DNA of 64,000 bases from contig CALFVF010000020.1 in assembly GCA_937928735.1 (NCBI GenBank), positions 1 to 64,000 on the forward strand. Direction: 5' to 3'. A model generated the notes under the pieces. That model was not told where the DNA came from. It worked only from the letters and a program-made list of their open reading frames with translations, and did not search any database. Within the stretch, counting starts at the first letter, position 1. Each line of letters begins with the position of its first letter. Origin of the DNA: an uncultured Verrucomicrobiales bacterium. GTDB lineage: Bacteria; Verrucomicrobiota; Verrucomicrobiia; Verrucomicrobiales; Akkermansiaceae. The position numbers and the translations under genes were made by a program. This document shows positions 34,204-43,278 of the stretch, one piece after another.

Positions 34204-34941
34204 ATGTTTACTGGATTATTTCAAATTTATAAGCGAGAGCTAGCGAGTTACTTTAGTCAGCTGACAGCCTACGCACTCATCGTTGTCTTTTTACTACTCT
34301 CTCTTGGCTTCTGTTTTAGCTTTGGACATTTCATGGAAGTGGGGGATGCGAGTCTGGAGTATTCGTTTTTCCGCTGGTTGCCGTGGTTCTTTATGTTTTT
34401 GGTGCCAGCAGTGGGGATGCGTCTGTGGTCAGACGAATACCGGACAGGTACCATAGAGCTACTTGGCACCATGCCTGTGGCGACAATAGCGATCATTCTC
34501 GGTAAGTTCCTAGCCGCTCTCAGTGTCTGGAGTGTCGCGTTAGTACTTACATTTCCAGTGTGGATCTTAGTGAACTATCTTGGAGATCCTGATAATGTAC
34601 TCATTCTTTCTAGTTATCTGGGGGCATTACTCGTCTGTGCTACCTTTCTGGCTGTGACTTCGCTGGTCTCAGCTTTTACGAGGGATCAAGTCGTCTGTCT
34701 TGTGGTGTCTGTGTTCTTTTGTGCGGTGATGACTCTCGCAGGCTATGAGCCGGTACTGCGCTCAGTCAATAGCCTTCTCCCAGAATGGGCGGGGGAGGTG
34801 TTAGCTTCAGCGACTGTCGATGAACATTACCGCTCAGCGGTTCGTGGGCACATTCGCTGGCATGATCTTTTCTGGTTTCTGTCTATGACGGCGGCCTGTC
34901 TGTACGGAACAAGTATCGTTCTGAATGCGAAGCGTTCCTAA
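34204..34941 (+). CDS. ABC-2 type permease (GldF-like)
   Basis: Membrane permease of 245 aa with six predicted helices at about residues 22-40, 58-75, 98-122, 135-160, 165-185 and 220-238. The first cytoplasmic part IYKRELASYFSQLTAYALI and the central ...SDEYRTGTIELLGTMPV segment are typical of the ABC-2/GldF group. It follows the ATPase gene by 42 bases and precedes the auxiliary subunit by 43 bases, so it belongs to the same operon. No substrate can be inferred from sequence. Confidence 0.9.
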   Translation: MFTGLFQIYKRELASYFSQLTAYALIVVFLLLSLGFCFSFGHFMEVGDASLEYSFFRWLPWFFMFLVPAVGMRLWSDEYRTGTIELLGTMPVATIAIILGKFLAALSVWSVALVLTFPVWILVNYLGDPDNVLILSSYLGALLVCATFLAVTSLVSAFTRDQVVCLVVSVFFCAVMTLAGYEPVLRSVNSLLPEWAGEVLASATVDEHYRSAVRGHIRWHDLFWFLSMTAACLYGTSIVLNAKRS

Positions 34942-34984
34942 CGCTCTAAGTGTTCCTAATCTATTACATTCTTAAGCATATCAT

Positions 34985-36898
34985 ATGAAACGTATTCAAC
35001 CTCTATGGGCTGCGGTTCTTGGAATTGTAGCCTTATTATTGATTGTTTGTTTTGGAAGTTGGTTGAGCCGACTTTCCACCGTGGGGAATTCTGGCCTCGA
35101 TTTAACAGAGAACAAAGTCCATTCACTCACAGATGGCACGCGCGCTATTCTTAGTGAATTAGACAGAGAAACTCCCGTGACCATACGCTACTACGCGACA
35201 CGTCAGAGTCCATTGCTCTCTAGAGAACAAAAACTCTTCTTGGGTAAAGTGGATGCTTTGCTGAAAAAATACGAGTCCCTAGCCGCAGGAGGACTAAGAG
35301 TCGAATATCTTGATCCTCAGCCAGACACGGAGGAAGAAGATTCGGCGCGTCTCGATGGTATTGCAGGGCAGCGAATTACACTGGATAATCAGGAGGAAAA
35401 TATTTATCTGGGAATCAGTGTTAGCTGCTTAGATCAGAAAACAAATGTCGCTTCACTCGATCCGAATCAAGACACGATGTTAGAGTATGAGCTCTCACGT
35501 GCCATAGCAGAAGTCTCTCGTGTGGATAAACCGGTGCTTGGCGTGATCACAGGTTTGCCGCTAGAAGGTGCACCAGCCAGAATGCCTGGCCAGCGCCCAG
35601 CGAGCCCGTGGATCTTGTATCAGATGCTCACCCAGAACTATGAAGTCAAACTCCTAGGAGCGAACCCTGAAGAAATCGACCCTGCTATTACCAGCTTGCT
35701 GGTTCTTCATCCAGAGAATGTGAGTGAGAAGACAGAATATGGAATTGATCAATATCTCATGCAGGGAGGGAATCTACTAGTTGCCCTAGATCCTTACTGT
35801 TACGCAGCCTCTGCTCTCCAGGGAGGTTTATCAGCAGGTGGGCTGAGTCAGTCTGATCTCCCTAGACTACTGAAGTCCTGGGGAGTAGACTATGATCCTT
35901 CGAAGTTAGTATTTGATGTGAAGTACAAGACTCCGCTGCAAGGCGGCATTACCTCACCCCTATTTCTAAGTCTCAGTAGTGACGCGATCCAGCAGGAGTC
36001 TGAAGTAGTGACACGGGGTATCAATGACTTGGTTTTACCCTTTGTAGGGAGCTTATCGACATCGGGTAGTACTCTGGAAGTAGAGCCACTTCTTACGGGT
36101 TCTCCTAATTCAGGATTAGTAGCATCACACAAGGCGCTAGACATACGAGGCAGTGCGATTCATTCCTATCAAAACACCCTCGACTCCCAAGCTCACACCT
36201 TTGCACTGCGCCTTACGGGAGATTTCCAGAGTGCCTTTCCTGAAGGACTGAGTTCGGAGAATGGAAACGATGAGTCAGATGTTAGTGATGAGAATTCACA
36301 AACTGCCGATCAAGCAGAAGGGCTGAAAAGCTCGGGAGGGAAGGGCTCTGTTATCGTTCTTGCCGATGTGGATTTTCTCGCTGATCCCTTTGCCTTCCAA
36401 GTTTCTAATGTCATGGGTATGCAGATGGTGCAGGCGATGAATGGAAATTCTAGCTTACTACTCAACATCATCGATCAGTCTCTGGGCTCAAAGCATCTCA
36501 TAGGCTCTCGGAGCCGCAGTTCCGCACGGCGCCCATTTACTGTGATCGAGGAAATGGAAGGTGAATTTGAGCGTAGCGTAGGAGAAAAAATCGCCGAAGC
36601 TCAGGCTCAGCAAGAAGCTACTATCGCGAAAATCCAAGAACTAGAGGCAAATCGAGCCCAAGGCTCAGCCTTCACACTGAGTCGGGATTCTGCCGCTGAG
36701 ATAGAGCGCCTGAATGAAGAACAGGTGAAGTATGCACGCGAGGTTCGTGAGCTACAAAAAGGCCTACAGAGCCAAAAGAGTGACTTAGCGGGCTCTGTGA
36801 TCTTCTGGACGATGGTGCCTGTCATTCTTCTGGTGATCACCACTGGCTTATCGGTACTCACTATTCGTAAACAACGTTCTAAAAAAGTATTTAACTAA
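34985..36898 (+). CDS. GldG-like auxiliary subunit of ABC exporter
   Basis: A 637-residue protein with an N-terminal membrane helix (AAVLGIVALLLIVCFGSWL, residues 9-27) and a C-terminal one (VIFWTMVPVILLVITTGLSV, near 605). Between them is a large extracytoplasmic part of the Gldg/ABC-transporter auxiliary type, with LDLTENKVHSLTDGTRAILSEL at the start, ITGLPLEGAPARMPGQRPAS near 195, and GGNLLVALDPYCY near 258. The Glu/Ser/Asn/Asp stretch near 425-455 is probably a linker, and a coiled coil precedes the last helix. Part of the four-gene operon. Confidence 0.88.
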   Translation: MKRIQPLWAAVLGIVALLLIVCFGSWLSRLSTVGNSGLDLTENKVHSLTDGTRAILSELDRETPVTIRYYATRQSPLLSREQKLFLGKVDALLKKYESLAAGGLRVEYLDPQPDTEEEDSARLDGIAGQRITLDNQEENIYLGISVSCLDQKTNVASLDPNQDTMLEYELSRAIAEVSRVDKPVLGVITGLPLEGAPARMPGQRPASPWILYQMLTQNYEVKLLGANPEEIDPAITSLLVLHPENVSEKTEYGIDQYLMQGGNLLVALDPYCYAASALQGGLSAGGLSQSDLPRLLKSWGVDYDPSKLVFDVKYKTPLQGGITSPLFLSLSSDAIQQESEVVTRGINDLVLPFVGSLSTSGSTLEVEPLLTGSPNSGLVASHKALDIRGSAIHSYQNTLDSQAHTFALRLTGDFQSAFPEGLSSENGNDESDVSDENSQTADQAEGLKSSGGKGSVIVLADVDFLADPFAFQVSNVMGMQMVQAMNGNSSLLLNIIDQSLGSKHLIGSRSRSSARRPFTVIEEMEGEFERSVGEKIAEAQAQQEATIAKIQELEANRAQGSAFTLSRDSAAEIERLNEEQVKYAREVRELQKGLQSQKSDLAGSVIFWTMVPVILLVITTGLSVLTIRKQRSKKVFN

Positions 36899-36906
36899 CA
36901 AAATCG

Positions 36907-38133
36907 ATGTCTATTAGAGTATTAATCACGTTATGGGTCGTGGCTGGATCTTTACTAGCTGCGGTAGTTGGTATTCGTTCTCAGCAACAAGAACGAATCA
37001 CAGAAACGAAGCTCTCTGAGGGAGATGTTCTCCTAGAGACCCTAGAAGAGTCTTCTCTCCAGACCATAGAGGTCAAAGGTGGTGAGAATCAAGTGACCTT
37101 AACGAAGGTCAATGACACTTGGGGCATCGCTCAGAAAGACAATTTCCCTGTGAATCACGAGATTCTACAACAGCAGATGGGAGACTTATTTCAAGCAAAA
37201 GTGGCACAGCCAGTGAAAGCCTCAGAGAAGTATCATGCGCGCTTCGGTGTGGAAGAGAAGGGAGAAGAAAAGGGGACGGGTAGTGAATCGTTACAGATCG
37301 TATTACGTGCTAGTGACGGGAAAGCTCTAGAGACTATTTTCTTAGGTGATATGCTTAGAGATTCTAGCACAATGATGTCTGGCGGCATGGATCTGGCAGT
37401 GGGGCGGCGTGTGCGTCTCGCCTCAGACCCACATGCTATCTATACCTTAAGTGAGACATTTTCTGAACTGCCAAAAACTGCCAAAGACTGGCTGAAGAAA
37501 GATTTCATTAAGATTCAGACTCCCATAGACTCGATCCGTCTCCTAAAACAAGACAGCACGCAGTGGTCACTCAATGTGAACTCTGATCACGCACTAGAGC
37601 TAGATAACCTCCCAGAAGGAAAGACGCTAGATCCTGCGAAACGCTCAGACCTACTCGGGGCTGTATCATCACTGAGTTTCACCGATGTCATAGCTGCAGG
37701 ATCACTGGAGAGTTATCTAAAAGCACAAGATCGAGATCTAGGTTCTATTCAACAACTTGAAGTCTCCACTCAGTCTGGTTTCCAGTACACGCTCCAGCTC
37801 GCACCTAAGTCTCTGGAAGCTGAGCAGGGAGCACAACTCATGTCCTATACTGTGCAATCAACATTCCCCACAGAAAGAGAAAAGAAAGAGGGTGAAACGC
37901 AAGATGAGGCCAAACGCGCACAAATGGAGTTTGAGAAAACAGGGAAGGCAAACCAAGAGCAGCTTGCCAAAGAGCAGAAACTCGCGGGCTATGTCTACGA
38001 AGTCGAGTATTCCAGCGTGAGCGCACTCCTAAGCTCGAAAGAATCTCTTTTGCTTGAGGAAGAAACCCCACCGGTAAGTGACCTAGACTCGGAACAAACC
38101 AATGGAGAGATGCCAGCCTTTCTACAGAAATAA
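36907..38133 (+). CDS. DUF4340 domain protein
   Basis: A 408-residue membrane-anchored protein, N-terminal helix at residues 5-24 (VLITLWVVAGSLLAAVVGIR). The body follows the DUF4340 pattern: IEVKGGENQVTLTKVNDTWG near 55, LRASDGKALETIFLGDM, RRVRLASDPHAIYTLSE near 165, and KDWLKKDFIKIQ. DUF4340 proteins commonly follow GldG-like genes; their role is not known. A charged Glu/Lys region (KEGETQDEAKRAQMEFEKTG) lies near 325. Starts 8 bases after the preceding stop, so it is the last gene of the operon. Confidence 0.85.
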   Translation: MSIRVLITLWVVAGSLLAAVVGIRSQQQERITETKLSEGDVLLETLEESSLQTIEVKGGENQVTLTKVNDTWGIAQKDNFPVNHEILQQQMGDLFQAKVAQPVKASEKYHARFGVEEKGEEKGTGSESLQIVLRASDGKALETIFLGDMLRDSSTMMSGGMDLAVGRRVRLASDPHAIYTLSETFSELPKTAKDWLKKDFIKIQTPIDSIRLLKQDSTQWSLNVNSDHALELDNLPEGKTLDPAKRSDLLGAVSSLSFTDVIAAGSLESYLKAQDRDLGSIQQLEVSTQSGFQYTLQLAPKSLEAEQGAQLMSYTVQSTFPTEREKKEGETQDEAKRAQMEFEKTGKANQEQLAKEQKLAGYVYEVEYSSVSALLSSKESLLLEEETPPVSDLDSEQTNGEMPAFLQK

Positions 38134-38501
38134 ATCGCCTTTCTGTGATCTCGGTTTTGGTCGAGAATCCTCTGTAAATTTGATTCTGATAGGATTATTT
38201 TTTAATTAATTTTATTAGTAATGAAATGTAATCTTTATTCTTTCATTGAGATGAAACTATGAATTTCATTTATACTAAAAATGAATAGTTGTATGAGTCG
38301 TCTATTTTTTCATTAAATATATCACAAATCACTCTATATTAGTGGATTGTGATTTCATTTGTTTCGCTTCTATAAGGATTCTGACCGTTTCTGAGAAATA
38401 GTCGCTTGTTCCCACTAAGTGACTGCTCTACTAACACGATTGTGAAGTGATCAAGCTCATATTTGTTGTGAGTTGTGGGGCTTCTAACGTGTATGACGAT
38501 T
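38134..38501. other. AT-rich intergenic region with hairpins
   Basis: No gene supported before the small ORF at 38502. The middle (38200-38350) is very AT-rich. Inverted repeats include TTCATTT-ATACTAA-AAATGAA at 38265-38285 and a 12-base imperfect palindrome TCACAAATCACT/AGTGGATTGTGA at 38322-38333 and 38341-38352 with two mismatches. TCTCG/CGAGA at 38149-38166 is too weak to call a terminator. Confidence 0.5.
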
Positions 38502-38735
38502 ATGAATTCTACCTCAAAGAAGACAAAACTTGCTTTAAGAGCTAATAACGACAATCCAAACCACCACTTGTGGAATAATCGAGGCATCTGGTGGTGCCAC
38601 TTTACAGTTCACAAGAAAAATGCGACAGCAGAGCGTATGCGCTTCTCTCTAAAAACACGCAGTGTGGAACAGGCGAGAGAGAGACGTGATAGGATTTTTG
38701 ACGATGTTGCGAAGCATTACGATATCGCCGCTTAA
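38502..38735 (+). CDS. Small orphan integrase arm-type DNA-binding-like protein
   Basis: Small 77-residue basic protein. The segment NNRGIWWCHFTVHKKNATAE, followed by RMRFSLKTRSVEQARERRDR, resembles the beta-sheet arm-binding N-terminal domain of tyrosine recombinases, where the protein fold reads a substrate ('W..HFTV', then 'SL.TRS...A'). There is no catalytic domain after it; the stop comes at 38735 and cysS begins 100 bases later. Two ATGs (38493 and 38502) and a GTG (38475) are possible; I use 38502. Could be a stand-alone family of short DNA-binding proteins or the remnant of an integrase. Confidence 0.55.
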   Translation: MNSTSKKTKLALRANNDNPNHHLWNNRGIWWCHFTVHKKNATAERMRFSLKTRSVEQARERRDRIFDDVAKHYDIAA

Positions 38736-38835
38736 GCGCGTGTTTTGGCCTAGGTTTCCAAGCTAGGGTAGTGGTGGCTTGATTTTCTAAGAATCTGGCT
38801 TTGCATTCTATGCGGAAGCCTTCTAAACCGTCGGC

Positions 38836-40257
38836 ATGCGTCTCTATGATACTCAAAGCCGTGAACTCAAAGAGCTAAAGCCTCTCGATGGGCAGCAGTA
38901 TAAGATCTATTGCTGTGGCCCTACGGTCTACGGGCCCGCGCATATAGGGAATTTCCGCACCTTTGTCCTCCAAGATGTGCTTAGACGCGCTCTAGAGCTC
39001 GCGGGAACACCGACCAGACATGTAAGAAACCTCACTGATGTCGATGATAAGACGATCAGAGAATCTCAGGCCGCAGGTAAGTCACTGAGTGAGTTCACCT
39101 CAGAGTGGACGCGTAAATTCCACAGCGACTGTGAGGCACTCGACTGTCTCCCACCACACGCAGAGCCCAGTGCTGTGGCGCACATTCCTCAGCAGGTTCA
39201 GATGATTGAGGAGCTCATTGAGAAAGGTCACGCCTACGCGGCAGAAGATGGCTCCGTGTATTTCCGAATTTCCTCCTTTCCTGAGTACGGAGCACTATCT
39301 CACTTAGCCAGTCGTGACCTTGAACTGGGTAAAACACAGTCCAGCCGAACTCAGAACTCAGATGAGTATGATAAGGACAGCGTGGCTGACTTTGTCCTCT
39401 GGAAGAGTCGGCGTGAAGAAGACGGTGAGAACTACTGGCAGAGCCCATGGGGGGAAGGGCGTCCAGGCTGGCACCTTGAGTGCTCCGCGATGATTCGTGA
39501 GGAATTCGGTAGTGAATTTGACCTGCACTCAGGTGGGGAAGATCTCGTATTTCCACACCATGAGAATGAAATTGCCCAGAGCCGCTGCGCCTGCGGAGGG
39601 GACTTCGCCGCACATTGGTTTCATATCACGCATCTGCTTGTCGAAGGTAAGAAAATGGCCAAGTCACAGGGGAATTTCTATGTTCTCCAAGATATTTTAG
39701 AGAAAGGCTACAGTGCAGCAGAAGTGCGTTATGTGCTCATTGGCGCGCACTACAGAAAACAGCTCAATTTCAGCTTCGATAGTCTCAATGCCGCCAGAGA
39801 AGCTCTCCTCAAACTAGCGAAAGCAGAGCAAGCTCTCGCAGAGCGCGTGCAGGAACAATGTGGCGAGTTACCAGAACTCACTTACCAAGCTCTCTGTGAA
39901 GAAGAGAACCTCGGCCTTTTCCAAAATGCCTGGGAAGGCCTCCACGAAGATCTCAATACCCAGCGCGCGATAGGGACAGTCTTTGGCGCTCTCAAGCGCG
40001 CACAGAATGAAGCCGACGCGCGAGCCCAGTGGCAAGGACTACACAAGATGCTTCACGCTCTGGGTATCGAACTACCAAGTCTAGAAGTCGGGGAGATCGA
40101 GGTTCCTCAAGAAATAAAGGAAATCGGTGAGCAGCGCTGGCAGGCGCGCCAGAATAAAGACTGGGCAGAATCTGACCGTCTCCGTGATGTCTTAGCGCAG
40201 AAAGGCTGGGTCTCTAAGGATGGGAAAGAAAATTACGAACTCGTCCCCCTAGACTAG
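38836..40257 (+). CDS. cysS: Cysteinyl-tRNA synthetase
   Basis: Class I aminoacyl-tRNA synthetase charging tRNA-Cys. 473 aa, normal. N-terminus MRLYDTQSRELKEL, zinc-ligand Cys in CCGPTVYGPAHIGN (residues 26-39) containing the HIGH motif as HIGN, then GWHLECSAMIREEFG and DLHSGGEDLVFPHHENEIAQS. The KMSKS motif is KMAKSQGNF near 273. The C-terminal helical anticodon-binding domain is present (ARQNKDWAESDRLRDVLAQKG). Cys, His and Glu of the zinc site are all visible. Single gene. Confidence 0.97.
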   Translation: MRLYDTQSRELKELKPLDGQQYKIYCCGPTVYGPAHIGNFRTFVLQDVLRRALELAGTPTRHVRNLTDVDDKTIRESQAAGKSLSEFTSEWTRKFHSDCEALDCLPPHAEPSAVAHIPQQVQMIEELIEKGHAYAAEDGSVYFRISSFPEYGALSHLASRDLELGKTQSSRTQNSDEYDKDSVADFVLWKSRREEDGENYWQSPWGEGRPGWHLECSAMIREEFGSEFDLHSGGEDLVFPHHENEIAQSRCACGGDFAAHWFHITHLLVEGKKMAKSQGNFYVLQDILEKGYSAAEVRYVLIGAHYRKQLNFSFDSLNAAREALLKLAKAEQALAERVQEQCGELPELTYQALCEEENLGLFQNAWEGLHEDLNTQRAIGTVFGALKRAQNEADARAQWQGLHKMLHALGIELPSLEVGEIEVPQEIKEIGEQRWQARQNKDWAESDRLRDVLAQKGWVSKDGKENYELVPLD

Positions 40258-40343
40258 TCGGTATTTTATAAAAAACAGAAAGGCAGCTCCAGAGGTCGTT
40301 TTCTTGATTATCACAGCCGCCTGAGGTATTTCTCCTATCAGTT

Positions 40344-41330
40344 ATGATTCGTCCTAGAAGAAACCGCAAGAGTGCAGCGATTCGTGCGCTCGTACGAGAA
40401 ACCTCACTGGAGGCCTCCGACTTCGTTTATCCGCTCTTTGTCCACGATGAGGCAGATGATGTCGCCATTGAGTCTATGCCGGGGTGCACGCGCTGGTCTC
40501 TCGAAGGGCTGCTGAAAGAAGTCGGGGAAGCTCACCAACTCGGCATTCAGGCTGTGGTGCTCTTTCCAGCGATTGAGGAATCTAAGAAAACGCCTTTGGC
40601 ACAAGAGAGCTACAATGACGAAGGTTTGATTCCACGCGCCATAGGGGCAATAAAAGAAGCTTACCCAGCACTCTGTGTCATCACAGATGTAGCGCTCGAC
40701 CCCTATAATTCAGACGGTCACGACGGACTAGTGGAAAAAGACCAACAAGGAGGCGTAACCATTCTCAATGACGAAACTGTCGACATACTCTGTAAGCAAG
40801 CTCTCTCTCACGCGCGCGCAGGCGCAGATATCGTCTCTCCCAGTGACATGATGGACGGCCGAATCGGGGCAATCCGCGAAGCTCTCGATGAGGAAGGCTT
40901 CACAGATGTCTCCATTCTCTCCTACTCTGTAAAATACGCCTCAGCGTACTACGGCCCCTTCCGTGGGGCACTTGATTCTGCACCGAAGGCAGGGGATAAG
41001 AAAACCTATCAGATGGACTATGCCAATACCTACGAAGCCATACGTGAACTCACCCTTGATGAGCAAGAGGGAGCAGACATGGTCATGGTGAAGCCAGCAG
41101 GAGCCTATCTCGACATCATCTCTCAAGTGAGTGAGTCCACAACCTTGCCTGTAGCGGCCTATCAAGTGAGTGGCGAATACCTGATGATTCAGTCCGCAAG
41201 TGCTGCAGGCTGGTTAGATAGAAAGGCTGTCGTGCTAGAGAGTCTCATTGCTATCAAACGAGCTGGAGCCCAGATCATTCTCAGCTACTTCGCCAAAGAT
41301 GTAGCCCAGTGGCTGAAGGAGTCTCGGTAG
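40344..41330 (+). CDS. hemB: Porphobilinogen synthase (delta-aminolevulinate dehydratase)
   Basis: Condenses two 5-aminolevulinate molecules to porphobilinogen for heme synthesis. 328 aa. Schiff-base lysines are visible: Lys197 in LSYSVKYASAYYGPFR and Lys250 in MVMVKPAGAYLDII. The metal region reads DVALDPYNSDGHDGLV, without the Cys cluster of zinc enzymes, so this belongs to the Mg/K-dependent type. N-terminus RPRRNRKSAAIRALVRET is typical. Followed closely by a hypothetical gene, perhaps cotranscribed. Confidence 0.96.
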   Translation: MIRPRRNRKSAAIRALVRETSLEASDFVYPLFVHDEADDVAIESMPGCTRWSLEGLLKEVGEAHQLGIQAVVLFPAIEESKKTPLAQESYNDEGLIPRAIGAIKEAYPALCVITDVALDPYNSDGHDGLVEKDQQGGVTILNDETVDILCKQALSHARAGADIVSPSDMMDGRIGAIREALDEEGFTDVSILSYSVKYASAYYGPFRGALDSAPKAGDKKTYQMDYANTYEAIRELTLDEQEGADMVMVKPAGAYLDIISQVSESTTLPVAAYQVSGEYLMIQSASAAGWLDRKAVVLESLIAIKRAGAQIILSYFAKDVAQWLKESR

Positions 41331-41381
41331 GTTATTTGAGAGACTTAGCTTTAGTATTGATGAAACAAAGTGTCTATTAGA

Positions 41382-41894
41382 ATGCAATGTCTCACGAATA
41401 GTGAAATAGATAACTGGTTGCGGCAGGGGTCTATTCCGAAGGACCCTTACAATAGCGAATTGTCTCCTAAGCACTACCTTCAATTCCACGCGCCTAAGGA
41501 TCATCGGCGTATCGATGCGTTCCTTCGCGAATACTATAAACGCATAGTTCCTGAGGCAGACACTTTAATCGATTTCACTGACTGGAGCCTCTATCAAGAA
41601 AGTGAGATGATAGCAATTTCATCTATTCGAGCTCGTTATGGAGAGGAAAGAAGATTAGTCGACGCGTCTGGTCATGCACTTCAATCGGGGCAGAAAGAAC
41701 TTGGAATTTCTCTGTTTAGCCTATCGATGTCATTTGCATGGCAGGCTTATTTGTATTCGACACAAGACCATTCTACACTCTACAACTGGGATGGGGAGAT
41801 TCTTGATTTTTGGTCTGATAGTTTAGAAGCTTTCGCAAAGATGCAGACCTTGTTGACTGAGTTTGATTTGATAGAAACGAATACAAAGAAATAA
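41382..41894 (+). CDS. Hypothetical protein
   Basis: Unrecognised 170-residue soluble protein (ATG at 41382; a GTG at 41370 would add four residues). No signal peptide or membrane segment. It is aromatic-rich and mostly helical in appearance, for example DAFLREYYKRIVPEADTLID, DWSLYQESEMIAISS and LFSLSMSFAWQAYLYST. It sits 51 bases after hemB and 20 bases before rimB on the same strand, so it may be cotranscribed with either. I see no catalytic motif. Confidence 0.6.
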   Translation: MQCLTNSEIDNWLRQGSIPKDPYNSELSPKHYLQFHAPKDHRRIDAFLREYYKRIVPEADTLIDFTDWSLYQESEMIAISSIRARYGEERRLVDASGHALQSGQKELGISLFSLSMSFAWQAYLYSTQDHSTLYNWDGEILDFWSDSLEAFAKMQTLLTEFDLIETNTKK

Positions 41895-41914
41895 GATTTT
41901 CACATTGCATTACT

Positions 41915-42376
41915 ATGTCTAATTATTCGGATTATCTCACTGTTGGCTGGCGTGAGTGGGTTGCTCTTCCAGATGTCCATATTCCTTCGATAAAGACGAA
42001 GATTGATACTGGTGCCCGCACTTCCTGCCTACATACCGCAAATTACGAGATCTTTGAGAAGGATGGTAAAGATTGGGTTCGTTTCACCGTGCATCCCATC
42101 AAGGATCGTAATGAAGTAGAGACTCACGCTGAGGCTGCTGTGACAGATTACAGAGTTGTTCGAGACTCTGGTGGGCATGAAGAAAGGCGACCTTTTATCA
42201 AAACGAAGCTTCTTATTGGAGGCGAGTCCTGGTCGATTGAAATTAGTCTCTCTAATAGAGAGAATATGAAATTCCGAATGCTCCTGGGTCGAACAGGACT
42301 TCATAAACGCGCCCTTGTTGATTGCGCTTCCTCTTACCTTACAGGATTTAAATATAAGCCTACGAACACGAAATGA
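41915..42376 (+). CDS. RimB/RloA-type retropepsin-like protease (ATP-dependent zinc protease family)
   Basis: A 153-residue protein of the PF05618 family, often annotated as an 'ATP-dependent zinc protease' but built on a retropepsin-like fold. The aspartic-protease-like motif [12 protein letters not shown] is at residues 29-40, and [17 protein letters not shown] near 123 forms the second family block. In some Proteobacteria the homologue cleaves poly-glutamate tails added by RimK to ribosomal S6. Here its last 4 bases overlap the start of rimK, supporting that pairing. Its own substrate is inferred from context. Confidence 0.85.
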   Translation: MSNYSDYLTVGWREWVALPDVHIPSIKTKIDTGARTSCLHTANYEIFEKDGKDWVRFTVHPIKDRNEVETHAEAAVTDYRVVRDSGGHEERRPFIKTKLLIGGESWSIEISLSNRENMKFRMLLGRTGLHKRALVDCASSYLTGFKYKPTNTK

Positions 42377-43278
42377 AAATCGCGATACTATCCCGAAACG
42401 AAAATCTCTACTCGACAAGTCGCATTGTCGAAGCTGCTAGAGAGCGTGGCCATGAGATCGATGTCATTGACTATGTCCGCTGTTACATGAACATCGCGAC
42501 GAAGAACCCTTCCATCTTTATTGGAAAACATGAGCTCAATGACTATGACGCTGTGATTCCACGTATCGGCGCCTCTCAGACATTCTTTGGCACAGCTGTG
42601 GTTCGCCAGTTCGAAATGATGGGCACCTACTCAGTCAATGAGTCTGTGGCTATTTCGAGATCCAGAGATAAGTTACGCAGTCTACAGCTACTCTCTCGTA
42701 AGGGAGTGGGTCTACCAGTGACAGCCTTTGCCCACGACACAAAAGCCACTGGCTCGATCATTAAGCTCTGTGGTGGAGCGCCAGTTGTTATCAAATTGTT
42801 AGAAGGCACCCAAGGTGTGGGAGTCGTACTTGCTGAAACTCAGAAGGCTGCTGAATCTGTGATTGAGGCCTTCCGTGGGCTCAATGCGAATATCCTTGTG
42901 CAGCAGTTTGTTAAAGAGGCAGGAGGGGCTGATATTCGCTGTTTTGTGGTTGGGGGGAAGGTGGTTGCTGCGATGAAGCGCCAGGGAGCCGAGGGGGAAT
43001 TCCGCTCGAATCTTCACCGCGGTGGGAATGCCACACTCTGTAAGATCTCTCCCGCAGAGAGAGCTGCGGCGGTGCAGGCCGCTAAGGTCATGGGACTTAA
43101 TGTAGCTGGTGTGGATCTGCTGCGCTCCAATAGCGGCCCTGTTATTATGGAGGTGAACTCTTCTCCTGGACTAAAGGGTATCGAGGAGGCCACCAAGAAG
43201 GATGTTGCTGGCACAATCATTGATTTCATCGTGAAAAATGCCTCGAGTAGTAACACAAAAACCAAAGGGAAAGGCTAA
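42373..43278 (+). CDS. rimK: RimK-type ATP-grasp alpha-L-glutamate ligase
   Basis: ATP-grasp ligase that adds glutamate residues to ribosomal protein S6 or other acceptors. 301 aa. N-terminal [20 protein letters not shown] and [11 protein letters not shown] near 57 are typical RimK; the ATP-grasp core has [19 protein letters not shown] near 140, [21 protein letters not shown] near 178 and the metal-binding end [17 protein letters not shown] near 258. Overlaps rimB by 4 bases and the next gene by 1 base, so three genes form one coupled operon. Confidence 0.95.
   Translation: MKIAILSRNENLYSTSRIVEAARERGHEIDVIDYVRCYMNIATKNPSIFIGKHELNDYDAVIPRIGASQTFFGTAVVRQFEMMGTYSVNESVAISRSRDKLRSLQLLSRKGVGLPVTAFAHDTKATGSIIKLCGGAPVVIKLLEGTQGVGVVLAETQKAAESVIEAFRGLNANILVQQFVKEAGGADIRCFVVGGKVVAAMKRQGAEGEFRSNLHRGGNATLCKISPAERAAAVQAAKVMGLNVAGVDLLRSNSGPVIMEVNSSPGLKGIEEATKKDVAGTIIDFIVKNASSSNTKTKGKG

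Noticed and set aside
39215-39613. 132-residue minus-strand frame inside cysS
   Set aside because: Shadow of cysS; no start signal and no family resemblance.
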